DNA from: Chthoniobacterales bacterium
GTDB lineage: Bacteria; Verrucomicrobiota; Verrucomicrobiia; Chthoniobacterales; JAATET01
Direction of reading: 5' to 3'
Assembly (NCBI GenBank): GCA_036569045.1
Contig: DATCRI010000089.1
Coordinates: forward strand, 1-45,915
Length of the DNA stretch: 45,915 nucleotides
Positions 17,190 to 25,310 of the stretch are shown piece by piece. The translations under genes were made by a program, and so were the position numbers. Each line of letters starts with the position of its first letter. Position 1 is the stretch's first letter. A model generated the notes under the pieces. The model had not been told where the DNA came from. It worked only from the letters and a program-made list of their open reading frames with translations, and did no database searches.

Positions 17190-17193
<4 letters not shown>
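16294..17193 (-). CDS. Zinc/manganese ABC transporter permease (ZnuB/MntC-like, ABC-3 family)
   Basis: 299-residue integral membrane subunit of the ABC-3 family, which imports Zn2+, Mn2+ or Fe2+. It has about eight hydrophobic segments, with the family sequence FIVLRRLALMADAMAHSLLPG near residues 34-54 and QAVGVVLALGMLVAPAATIY in the later half. The C-terminus is basic and cytoplasmic. The ATG at 17193 overlaps the ATPase stop by 4 bp. It is the last gene of the substrate-binding protein / small membrane protein / ATPase / permease operon, and runs convergent with rsmE. Confidence 0.93.
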
Positions 17194-17948
<755 letters not shown>

Positions 17949-17951
17949 GCG

Positions 17952-18365
17952 TTATTTGAAGGTGAGAACTTCGCTGACCGCGCCGTCGCCCCACACCGTC
18001 TGCGCGGAAGGTTCGTCATCGCCGCGGGCAACCTCGAGTTTCACGGCCGCCGTCTGGCCGAAGGACCACTTTGCGTCGACGACGAGATCCACTCCCTCCG
18101 TCGAAAAGGGCATTTCGACGACCGATTCGACCGGCGACGTCGAGGCGTCGCCCCGCCAGATCACCTTGCCGAGGTGGGACACGGAAAACGAGAGCGGCAC
18201 CGCCGTGGACGTGAGTCGCAGATGAACGGCAGAAGCTTTCGTCGCCGGCGCCTCGGGCGCGGCCGTCGGCGCCGGCCGGCTGACCGTGAGGCTCCGCAAC
18301 GGAACGAGCAGGAAAAGCAGCGCAGCCACCATGAGGGCCGCACGAAACAGGGGAGAGCCGCGCAC
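17952..18365 (-). CDS. Small membrane-anchored protein of the metal-uptake operon, function unknown
   Basis: 137 residues from a GTG at 18365, which follows the binding-protein stop by 3 bp. It has one N-terminal hydrophobic segment (ALMVAALLFLLVPL), an Ala/Pro-rich linker and an apparently beta-rich periplasmic domain (VHLRLTSTAVPLSFSVSHLG; VEMPFSTEGVDLVVDAKW). I recognise no family. There are no cysteine or histidine clusters, so it is not an obvious metal-binding protein. Its position between the binding protein and the ATPase, with 3-bp gaps on both sides, indicates a role tied to this transporter, for example as an accessory or assembly factor. Confidence 0.65.
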   Translation of the reverse strand: MRGSPLFRAALMVAALLFLLVPLRSLTVSRPAPTAAPEAPATKASAVHLRLTSTAVPLSFSVSHLGKVIWRGDASTSPVESVVEMPFSTEGVDLVVDAKWSFGQTAAVKLEVARGDDEPSAQTVWGDGAVSEVLTFK

Positions 18366-18368
18366 GAT

Positions 18369-19235
18369 CTACTTTAAAGCCTCCACGATGGTCGTGACGT
18401 TGTGCCGCTGCATCTTCTCGTAGGTGTCGGCGTCCACCCCGGGCCCGTCGGCATACAATGTGCCGCCGATCTTCGCCCCGGTCTCACGCGTGATCTGCGA
18501 GCTCACCTTAGGATTGAGCGTGTCCTCGAGAAAGATGGCCTTCACGCCTTCCTTGCGAATGACGTCAATGAGATCGTTCACCTGCCGGGTGGAAGCCTCC
18601 TGGTCGGGATCGATCCCCTCGATGGCATAAATTTTGAAGCCGTAGTCTCGAGCGAAATATTGAAAGGCGTCATGCGACGTCACCAGCTCGCGCTTGTCAC
18701 GCGGGAGGAGCGCAACCTGTTGCTTGATCCAGCGATTCAAGGCCGCGAGTTGCGCAAGGGATGCGGCCGCATTCTTCTGAAACTTCGCGGCCGACGCCGG
18801 ATCGGCGGCGACAAGCGCATCGCGAACGATCCGCGTGGCGCGCTCGACGTTCGTCACGCTCTGCCACCAGTGGGGGTCTTCACTGTGCTCGCCACCAGAA
18901 AAGGCGAGTGATGGAAGCTGATCCCCGACCTTGAGCAAAACGGCGTCGCTGCCCGACGCGGCCTGCAGTTTGTCGAGGTAATGCTCGAGATGCTTGCCGG
19001 AGGCGAGGATAAGCCGGGCGCCAGCGAGCTGCTTCAGATCACCGGGCGTCGGCTGGTATTCGTGGGGATCGACGCCGGGCTTCACGAGGCCAATCACCGT
19101 CACCGCATCGCCGCCGACCGTCCGCGCGATCTCGGTGAGGATCGCCGAGAAGGAGACCACCTTCACCGTCTCGGCCGCGGGCAGCGGCGCAAGCGAAACC
19201 GTCAGAAGGGCAAACAGGGCGAAAAACTTCTTCAT
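18369..19235 (-). CDS. Metal ABC transporter substrate-binding protein (ZnuA-like)
   Basis: 288-residue periplasmic binding protein of cluster A-I. The Sec signal peptide is KKFFALFALLTVSLAPLPAA, with cleavage before ETVKVV. Metal-ligand histidines occur in GVDPHEYQPTP, SGKHLEHYL and ELVTSHDAFQYFARDYG, plus the late acidic ligand in LEDTLNPK. The short loop GGEHSEDPHWWQ is modestly histidine-bearing rather than the long His-rich loop of many ZnuA proteins. There is no lipobox. The ATG at 19235 is preferred over a TTG two codons upstream. It is the first gene of the uptake operon, divergent from a Fur-family regulator, which suggests metal-dependent repression. Confidence 0.93.
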   Translation of the reverse strand: MKKFFALFALLTVSLAPLPAAETVKVVSFSAILTEIARTVGGDAVTVIGLVKPGVDPHEYQPTPGDLKQLAGARLILASGKHLEHYLDKLQAASGSDAVLLKVGDQLPSLAFSGGEHSEDPHWWQSVTNVERATRIVRDALVAADPASAAKFQKNAAASLAQLAALNRWIKQQVALLPRDKRELVTSHDAFQYFARDYGFKIYAIEGIDPDQEASTRQVNDLIDVIRKEGVKAIFLEDTLNPKVSSQITRETGAKIGGTLYADGPGVDADTYEKMQRHNVTTIVEALK

Positions 19236-19284
19236 GCACAAAGACTAGATCACCCGATCGTTATCGCAAGTGTCTTTTGTAAGG

Positions 19285-19310
19285 AATCCACCTTTGATTA
19301 CGCGTGGATT
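19285..19310. promoter_or_regulatory. Candidate Fur/Zur operator in the divergent metal-uptake promoter region
   Basis: Inverted repeat AATCCAC (19285-19291) and GTGGATT (19304-19310) with a 12-nt A+T-leaning centre, lying midway between the start codons of the metal-binding protein gene and the Fur-family gene. Position and symmetry suit a shared operator for the adjacent regulator. The sequence does not match the best-known Zur box closely, so the call is positional. Confidence 0.4.
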
Positions 19311-19343
19311 GCACGGGCACGCTGATCGCGTTAGTTTTTCTTC

Positions 19344-19790
19344 GTGAAATCCCTGCCGTTGGAGGACCGCGTCGAATGGGCGCTGAATTTCTGCCGCGAG
19401 AAGGGCATGCGCCGCACGCATGCGCTCCGGCAGATCCTGCGCACGCTCTTCAAGCTCGGCCGGCCGATCGGCTGGGCGAATCTCGCGAAGGAGCCGGCGC
19501 TGGCGGATTCCTGCGATCCCTCATCGATCTTCCGCATTCTCGTGAAACTCGAGGAGATCGGCCTCGTGCGGCGGATGGGCTCACCGGAGCGCTCGTATTA
19601 CTTCATGCTCACGCTGCCGGGCGAGCACCATGAACACATCATTTGCCGCGAGTGCGGGAAGATCGAGAATCTCGAGGTGGAGTGCCCGGTCGAGAAACTC
19701 GAGAAGAAGGTGAAATCGACGACCGGATACAGCGACGTGTATCACGAGCTCGAGTTCTTCGGGGTGTGCCCGACCTGCCAGACGGCCTAA
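19344..19790 (+). CDS. Fur-family metalloregulator (probable Zur-like repressor)
   Basis: 148 residues. The N-terminal winged helix has RRTHALRQILRTL, SCDPSSIFRILVKLEEIGLV and RRMGSPERSYYFML. The C-terminal half has the family HHEHIICRECGKIENLEVE, in which HHEH gives metal ligands and CREC is the first half of a structural zinc site, and FFGVCPTCQ supplies the second CxxC. The start is a GTG at 19344. Divergence from a Zn/Mn ABC uptake operon suggests it represses that operon when metal is plentiful, most simply as Zur; Mur or PerR alternatives cannot be excluded. The stop codon overlaps that of the convergent kinase gene. Confidence 0.9.
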   Translation: MKSLPLEDRVEWALNFCREKGMRRTHALRQILRTLFKLGRPIGWANLAKEPALADSCDPSSIFRILVKLEEIGLVRRMGSPERSYYFMLTLPGEHHEHIICRECGKIENLEVECPVEKLEKKVKSTTGYSDVYHELEFFGVCPTCQTA

Positions 19791-20950
19791 GCCGCGGGCA
19801 GCGTCACGATAAACGTCGCGCCGGCGCCAAACTGGCTGTCGCAGCGAACCGTTCCTCCCATGCCCTCGGCCATCAATTTCACGATGGAAAGGCCGAGACC
19901 GACGGAATGTTCATGGCTCGCGGAGCGGTCTCCGAGGCGGGTGAACGGACGAAACAACTGGCGCTGATCCTCGGTGGACAGACCCGGGCCTTCATCGCGC
20001 ACGGAAATCACCACGTCGCCATCGGTTCCCGCGTGGACATCGAGCCAGATGCTGGAATGCGGCACGGAATATTTGACCGCGTTCGACACGAGATTCGTGA
20101 GGATCTGGCGGCAGGCGGTCCCGTCTCCGCAGATCACGCTGTCATCGGTTTTCGCGAAAAAGCGCAGGTTCTTCACCCTCGCGGCAAGCTGGTGGGCGTG
20201 GATCGCAAAATCGAGCAGCGGCCCGGTTTCGACCGGCTCTTTCTGGAGCGTGAGCTGGCGCCGCTCGAGGGCGTCGATGTTCAAAAGATTCTGGGCGAGC
20301 GCGATCATGTGCTCGGCCTCCACCCCGATGTCGCGCAGCAATTCGCTCATATCATCCGCCGGAGGGGCAGGGGTGTCTGCGAAGAGCCGGGAAACCGTGA
20401 CGACGTTTCCAAAGGCGCCGCGGATGTCATGCGAGACGATGCCGAGGAAGCGATTCTTGTCCTCGTTCAACCGCCGGAGGTGCTTGCTGAGACGCTCGAG
20501 CTGATGGTTGTAGGTGAGCAGCATGTCGCGCGCGGCCTTGAGGTCGAGATGCGTGCGCACGCGGGCGACGAGCTCGTCGGCCTTGAACGGCTTCGTGATG
20601 TAATCGACGGCGCCGAGTTGGAAGCCCTGAAGAACGTCGTCCGTATCCGCGCGGGCCGTGATGAAGATCACGGGGATGTCGGCGGACTCCGGGTCCGCCT
20701 TCAGCGCGCGACAGACCTCCAGGCCGTCCATGATGGGCATCATGATGTCGAGGAGGATGATGTCGGGCTTGCGATTGCGGACGAGGGCGATGGCCCGCGC
20801 GCCACTGGGCGCGGCGAGAATTTCGTAACCGGCCTTCGTGAGATGGCCGGCCAGCACCTGCAGATTTTCCGGAAGATCGTCCACAATGAGCACCAGTCGC
20901 TTTCGCGACGTGAGCGAGGCATCGGGTTGATTGGAGGGAGGAGCGATCAT
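19787..20950 (-). CDS. Receiver-histidine kinase fusion protein (REC-HisKA-HATPase)
   Basis: 387-residue soluble signalling protein with an N-terminal receiver followed by a kinase core. The receiver (residues about 18-135) has acidic pair D24-D25, phospho-acceptor D68 in ILLDIMMPIMDG and K120 in YITKPF. The HisKA phospho-histidine is H174 in GIVSHDIRGAF. The catalytic domain has N290 (LTNLVSNAVKYS), DEGPGLS and GLGLSIVK. No sensor or membrane part is present, so its input is probably phosphoryl transfer to its own receiver. The start overlaps the stop of the upstream 1030-residue hybrid kinase by 4 bp (ATGA). The two form one translational unit and likely one phosphorelay. Confidence 0.92.
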   Translation of the reverse strand: MIAPPSNQPDASLTSRKRLVLIVDDLPENLQVLAGHLTKAGYEILAAPSGARAIALVRNRKPDIILLDIMMPIMDGLEVCRALKADPESADIPVIFITARADTDDVLQGFQLGAVDYITKPFKADELVARVRTHLDLKAARDMLLTYNHQLERLSKHLRRLNEDKNRFLGIVSHDIRGAFGNVVTVSRLFADTPAPPADDMSELLRDIGVEAEHMIALAQNLLNIDALERRQLTLQKEPVETGPLLDFAIHAHQLAARVKNLRFFAKTDDSVICGDGTACRQILTNLVSNAVKYSVPHSSIWLDVHAGTDGDVVISVRDEGPGLSTEDQRQLFRPFTRLGDRSASHEHSVGLGLSIVKLMAEGMGGTVRCDSQFGAGATFIVTLPAA

Positions 20951-23900
20951 GGCTGGACAGGAGAACCATTGTGAATCTCACCGGTCAGAATTGCAAATTC
21001 CTGCAAGACAGTTTCCATCCCGGCGAGATCGAAACGCCCTGCGCAGGCGGCCAGGCGACGCCCGTAATCCCGCAGGAGCGGGTGGTAATATTCGTCGCCG
21101 AGCGACTCGAGATGACGCCCAAAACTCTCCACTTCGCCCATTAGCGGCGCGTGCATGAGCGTCTCCCAGGTCTCGCGACAGCGCTCGAGATGAGGGCGGA
21201 GTTCCTCCAGCCTCGCGGCGGGCAGGGGAGCGGTGGAAGGAGCGGGCTCCGGCACCGGGGCGGGCTCGACGGCCTTGCTTTCCGCCCGCACGCGGCAAAA
21301 ATTGCGCATCTGGCCGGCCAGATCTCCGCGACTGATCGGCTTTCGCAGGTAGCCGTCGCAGATCGGCTTGAGCGCAGCCTCCTCGCTCTGCATTGCGGAG
21401 GCGGTGATCACGATGATCGGGATGTGCCGCAACTCTTCGTCGGCCTTGAGCAGGCGGGTGGCCTGCACGCCATCCATCACCGGCATGCGCACGTCCATGA
21501 GGATGACATCGGGGCGTTCGCGGCGGGCGAGGTCGATCGCCTCGCGGCCATTCGACGCCTCGACGAGCTGGTGATCCGTGCCGAAGAAAAACGCGCGGAT
21601 GAGATCCCGGTTCATCATCACGTCATCGGCGACGAGCACCTTGCATGGCTCCAGATCGGCGAGGTCGTAAGCCTGCACGGCCGGTGCGGCCCCGGGCTGG
21701 GGCAGGGGAGCCGCGGCGAGCTTGATCTCGGGAAACGAGAACCGGAACGTGCTGCCGTGGCCCACCTGGCTGCGAATGGAAATCTGCCCGTGCATCATTT
21801 CCACGAGCCGTTTCGTAATGGTGAGGCCCAGGCCAGTGCCGCCGTATTTCTTCGTGCTCTGGCCGCTCTGCTGCGTGAACTCCTCGAAGATGCTCTGCTG
21901 CTCGTGCTCGGAAATGCCGATGCCGGTGTCCTCGACCTCGATCGTCAATTCCACGGCGTCGTGCCGCGCGTCGAACGGGCCGGTGAAAACCCGCAGCGTC
22001 ACGCCGCCGCGCTCGGTGAACTTGAGAGCGTTGCCGACGACGTTGAAGAGAATCTGCCGCAGGCGGACCTCGTCGAGGAGCAGGCTGGCCGGCACCTCGG
22101 GCGCAATCTCGAGAGCGAGCGCGAGATCCTTTTGCTCGGCTTTCTGCGAAAAGATGTGCTGCACGTCCCGCAGCACCACGCGGATGTCGATGGCGTCGTA
22201 TTCGAGCCGCAGCTTGCCCGCCTCGATTTTCGAGAGATCGAGGATGTCGTTGATGAGCGCAAGCAGGGTGCGGCCGCTCGACGTGATCGCATCCACGTAA
22301 CTCTGCTCCCGATTGCCATGGGTGAGGCCGCGCAGCAGCTCGGCGAAACCGAGGATCGCATTCATCGGCGTGCGAATCTCGTGGCTCATGTTCGCAAGGA
22401 ACTCGGATTTCGCGCGGTTCGCGGACTCCGCGCTGGCGATCGCGTGCTGAAGCGCGGATTCGGCGCGCTTCTTCTGCGTGATGTCGCGCACGAGGCCTTC
22501 GTAGTAGCGCGGCCGGCCTTCGGCGTCGGTGACAACGCGGGCGTTCTCGTTGATCCAGACCGTCGATCCGTCCGCACAGCGCACCTCGGATTCGAAATCC
22601 GTGACGACGCCGTCGCGCTCGATGCGATCACGAAACTCCTGCCGGCGCTGCGGGTCGACGTAGAGACTCGTCGCACTGACCATGTGCTCCGTGAAGTCCG
22701 CGACCGACGCGTATTTGTAGATGCTGGCGAGCGCGGAGTTCGCCTCGAGGTAGTGGCCATCGAGATCCGTGCGGAAAATGCCGTCCACGGACCCCTCGAA
22801 AATCCCGCGGTAATTGCGGCCGGCATCGATCAGCTGCCGCGCAACGGCATTGAAAGCCTGGCCGACCTGCCCCAGCTCGTCGCGAGTATCGAGCTGGACG
22901 AGAATGTCGTCGTCGCCGGCCTTCATCCGCTCCGTCGCCTCCTGCAACGTGTGCACGGTGCCGATGATCGAGCGGTAGAAGGCGATCCAGAGATAGGTCA
23001 CCGCGAGGATTGCCACGAACGCGACGGCGAACAGGGCGATCAACTGACTGCGCAGCGAGACGATGCGATGCTCGAGGACGACTTTCAGCTGCCCGGCGGC
23101 CCGCTGCCAGAGGCGTGTGTTGCTCGCGAGCACGAGCGCGGCGGCCTTTTGATATTGGTCCGCGCTGAACCGCGCCCGACCGCCGGGCTCGGCGGTGTCG
23201 TCGATCAGCCGCAGGAGCGAGCGGGTGGCCGCGGAGAATTGCGCGAGCGGCTGATCGAGCGCCGCTTGCACGGTCTGGCTGCGGTTGTTTGCGAAGGCCA
23301 CGCCGAGACCGCGCTCGAGTTTCTCGAGATGAAAGCGGAGCAGACCGCCCTGCGTAAGGAGGCTGTTGAAGTCCGATTCGTCGAGGGCGGGAGCGCCGAC
23401 CGCCCCGCCCTGCGCGCCGACAATTCGCGTCGTGCGGGCGACCATGCTGGAGCTCTCGGGAAGTTTCAGCAGGATCGCATCCATCAGGTAATACGAGTCG
23501 AGATCGGGATCGAGAATGAGGGTGCTCTGGTCGCCGACGTAGGCGCTGAGGTCCTCGACATCGGCATTGAGCTTCTGGAACTGCTGGTCGCTGATCTCGG
23601 GAGTGAGCTTCGGGAGCTGCGTCTTCAGGTCCTCCCAGGACGCGCGGAGAATGCGGAGGCGCTTCGTCGTATCGAGTCGATTGCCGAGGGTTTCGTCGAC
23701 CTCGCCGAGGGCGGCGAGCAGGGAATCCATCTCGGTCTGCCGCGTGGAATAATGCTGGATGGCGAGCGGCTGCTTCTCCAGGTAGGCGCCGGCGAGCGAC
23801 GCGGCCTGCGGCAGCTCGTCGTGGATGGCATTCAGCGGCGCCAAATAATCGACGCCGTCGATTTCCAGCTGCGCGACGCGGATTTGCTCCTGAATGCGCG

Positions 23901-24039
23901 CGTTCAGGAAGATCAGCACCAGCACGAGCGGCAGCGCAAAGAACAGGCTGATGAGGATGAATTTGTGGGGAAACGTCAGCCGGTTCAGCAGTCGAATCGC
24001 CGGTGAGAATCCGGATGACGAGCGGCGGGGGCGGGACAT
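20947..24039 (-). CDS. Membrane-bound hybrid sensor histidine kinase (sensor-HAMP-PAS-HisKA-HATPase-REC)
   Basis: 1030-residue hybrid kinase. The first membrane helix is about 27-46, followed by a largely helical periplasmic domain to about 333 and a second membrane helix about 334-356. HAMP spans about 357-405 and PAS about 408-525, ending RYYEGLVRDITQKKRAE. The HisKA H553 lies in LANMSHEIRTPMNAILGF. The HATPase has N670 (NVVGNALKFTERGG), DTGIGIS and GGTGLGLTI. The receiver has D805-D806, phospho-acceptor D849 in VILMDVRMPVMDG and K900. The last 110 residues are helical after a Pro-rich linker, without a recognisable Hpt histidine motif. It is divergent from an RND efflux pair across 141 bp, and coupled to the downstream REC-kinase. 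The stimulus is unknown. Confidence 0.93.
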   Translation of the reverse strand: MSRPRRSSSGFSPAIRLLNRLTFPHKFILISLFFALPLVLVLIFLNARIQEQIRVAQLEIDGVDYLAPLNAIHDELPQAASLAGAYLEKQPLAIQHYSTRQTEMDSLLAALGEVDETLGNRLDTTKRLRILRASWEDLKTQLPKLTPEISDQQFQKLNADVEDLSAYVGDQSTLILDPDLDSYYLMDAILLKLPESSSMVARTTRIVGAQGGAVGAPALDESDFNSLLTQGGLLRFHLEKLERGLGVAFANNRSQTVQAALDQPLAQFSAATRSLLRLIDDTAEPGGRARFSADQYQKAAALVLASNTRLWQRAAGQLKVVLEHRIVSLRSQLIALFAVAFVAILAVTYLWIAFYRSIIGTVHTLQEATERMKAGDDDILVQLDTRDELGQVGQAFNAVARQLIDAGRNYRGIFEGSVDGIFRTDLDGHYLEANSALASIYKYASVADFTEHMVSATSLYVDPQRRQEFRDRIERDGVVTDFESEVRCADGSTVWINENARVVTDAEGRPRYYEGLVRDITQKKRAESALQHAIASAESANRAKSEFLANMSHEIRTPMNAILGFAELLRGLTHGNREQSYVDAITSSGRTLLALINDILDLSKIEAGKLRLEYDAIDIRVVLRDVQHIFSQKAEQKDLALALEIAPEVPASLLLDEVRLRQILFNVVGNALKFTERGGVTLRVFTGPFDARHDAVELTIEVEDTGIGISEHEQQSIFEEFTQQSGQSTKKYGGTGLGLTITKRLVEMMHGQISIRSQVGHGSTFRFSFPEIKLAAAPLPQPGAAPAVQAYDLADLEPCKVLVADDVMMNRDLIRAFFFGTDHQLVEASNGREAIDLARRERPDVILMDVRMPVMDGVQATRLLKADEELRHIPIIVITASAMQSEEAALKPICDGYLRKPISRGDLAGQMRNFCRVRAESKAVEPAPVPEPAPSTAPLPAARLEELRPHLERCRETWETLMHAPLMGEVESFGRHLESLGDEYYHPLLRDYGRRLAACAGRFDLAGMETVLQEFAILTGEIHNGSPVQP

Positions 24040-24180
24040 TTCCCGCTATTTTCGTCTCTTTCCGCGGAGAGGCAAGCGCCCACGAGCGGCGACAGCCTCC
24101 CCCGCTTGCCGAACGCCCAAATCGCCCTATCGTCCTCGCATCGGGCGCAACCGTGGCCGATTCCTCGTGTTTTCCTGCGT

Positions 24181-25299
24181 ATGCGGCTCCTCACCCTCCC
24201 GATTTCCCTGTCCCTGGCGCTGCTTGTTTCCGGTTGCGGAAAACGCGAACGCGCGGCCGCTCCCCCGCCGCCCGTCCCTGTGGAGCTGGCGACCGTCGAG
24301 GAACGCACCGTGCCCGTCGAGTTGCGCACGATCGGCGCCGTCGAACCCATCGCGACCGTGCAACTCAAGTCCAAGGTCCAGGGCGAAATCACGAAGGTCC
24401 TCTTTGCTGACGGCGCGGTGGTGCAGGCCGGCCAGCCGCTTTTCGAGATCGACCCACGCCCGTTCGAGGTCACCCTGCGGCGCGCCGAGGCCGATCTCGC
24501 GCAGGCCCAGAACGAGGCCAAAAACGCCCAGGATCAGGCAAATCGCTACACGAAGCTGAACACCCAGGGCGTCGCTTCGAAGGAACAATACGCCCAATAC
24601 CTCACCACCGCCGCGTCCACGAAGTCCGTGCTCGCCGCCCGCCAGGCCGACGTGGATACCGCCCGGCTCTCGCTCGAATGGGCCACCATCACCGCGCCCA
24701 TCAGCGGACGCGCCGGCGCCGCGTTGCTGAAAGCGGGCAACATCGTGCAGGCAAACACCGACATCCTCACGATCATCAACCAGATGCAGCCCATCTACGT
24801 GAGCTTCTCGCTGCCGGAAACTCAGCTCGCCGAGGTGCGCGCGTGGATCAGCAAGGCGCCGGTCGGCGTCACCGCATTCGACCCCGATTCGGGCAAACCG
24901 CTCGGCGCCGGCGTGCTCGATTTCGTGGATAACGTCGTCGATCGCCAGAGCGGCATGATCGCGCTGAAGGCCACGTTTCCGAATCCCTCGGAGACGCTCT
25001 GGCCCGGCCAGTTCGTCGACGTCGTCGTGAAACTCACCGACGAACCTGGCGTCCTCGTCGTGCCGTCCACGGCCATCATGGAAGGCCAGAACGGCGCGCA
25101 GGTCTTCGTCGTGAAGGACGGCGTCGCGACGCTGCGAAAAGTCGAGACCGAGCGCACCATCGGCGACCACACCGTCATTCGCTCCGGCCTCGCGGCAGGA
25201 GAATCCGTCATCGCCAGCGGCCAGCTTCGCGTCGCCACCGGCGCGAAGGTCACCTCGGCCAAACCCGCCGAGGCCGCGCCGGCCTCGACCCCGCGCTAA
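24181..25299 (+). CDS. RND efflux periplasmic adaptor lipoprotein
   Basis: 372-residue membrane fusion protein of the AcrA/MdtA family. The signal peptide ends in lipobox LLVSGC (Cys about residue 19), so it is membrane-anchored by lipid. The barrel-sandwich half-motifs are KVQGEITKVLFADGAVVQAG and ITAPISGRAGAALLKAGNIV, flanking the coiled coil (EADLAQAQNEAKNAQDQANR). The beta-barrel has PIYVSFSLPETQLAEV and the membrane-proximal part LWPGQFVDVVVKL. The start is the ATG at 24181 (MRLLTLPISL). Eleven bases separate it from the RND pump gene. No outer-membrane channel gene follows. Confidence 0.94.
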   Translation: MRLLTLPISLSLALLVSGCGKRERAAAPPPPVPVELATVEERTVPVELRTIGAVEPIATVQLKSKVQGEITKVLFADGAVVQAGQPLFEIDPRPFEVTLRRAEADLAQAQNEAKNAQDQANRYTKLNTQGVASKEQYAQYLTTAASTKSVLAARQADVDTARLSLEWATITAPISGRAGAALLKAGNIVQANTDILTIINQMQPIYVSFSLPETQLAEVRAWISKAPVGVTAFDPDSGKPLGAGVLDFVDNVVDRQSGMIALKATFPNPSETLWPGQFVDVVVKLTDEPGVLVVPSTAIMEGQNGAQVFVVKDGVATLRKVETERTIGDHTVIRSGLAAGESVIASGQLRVATGAKVTSAKPAEAAPASTPR

Positions 25300-25310
25300 C
25301 GCCGCCTGGA

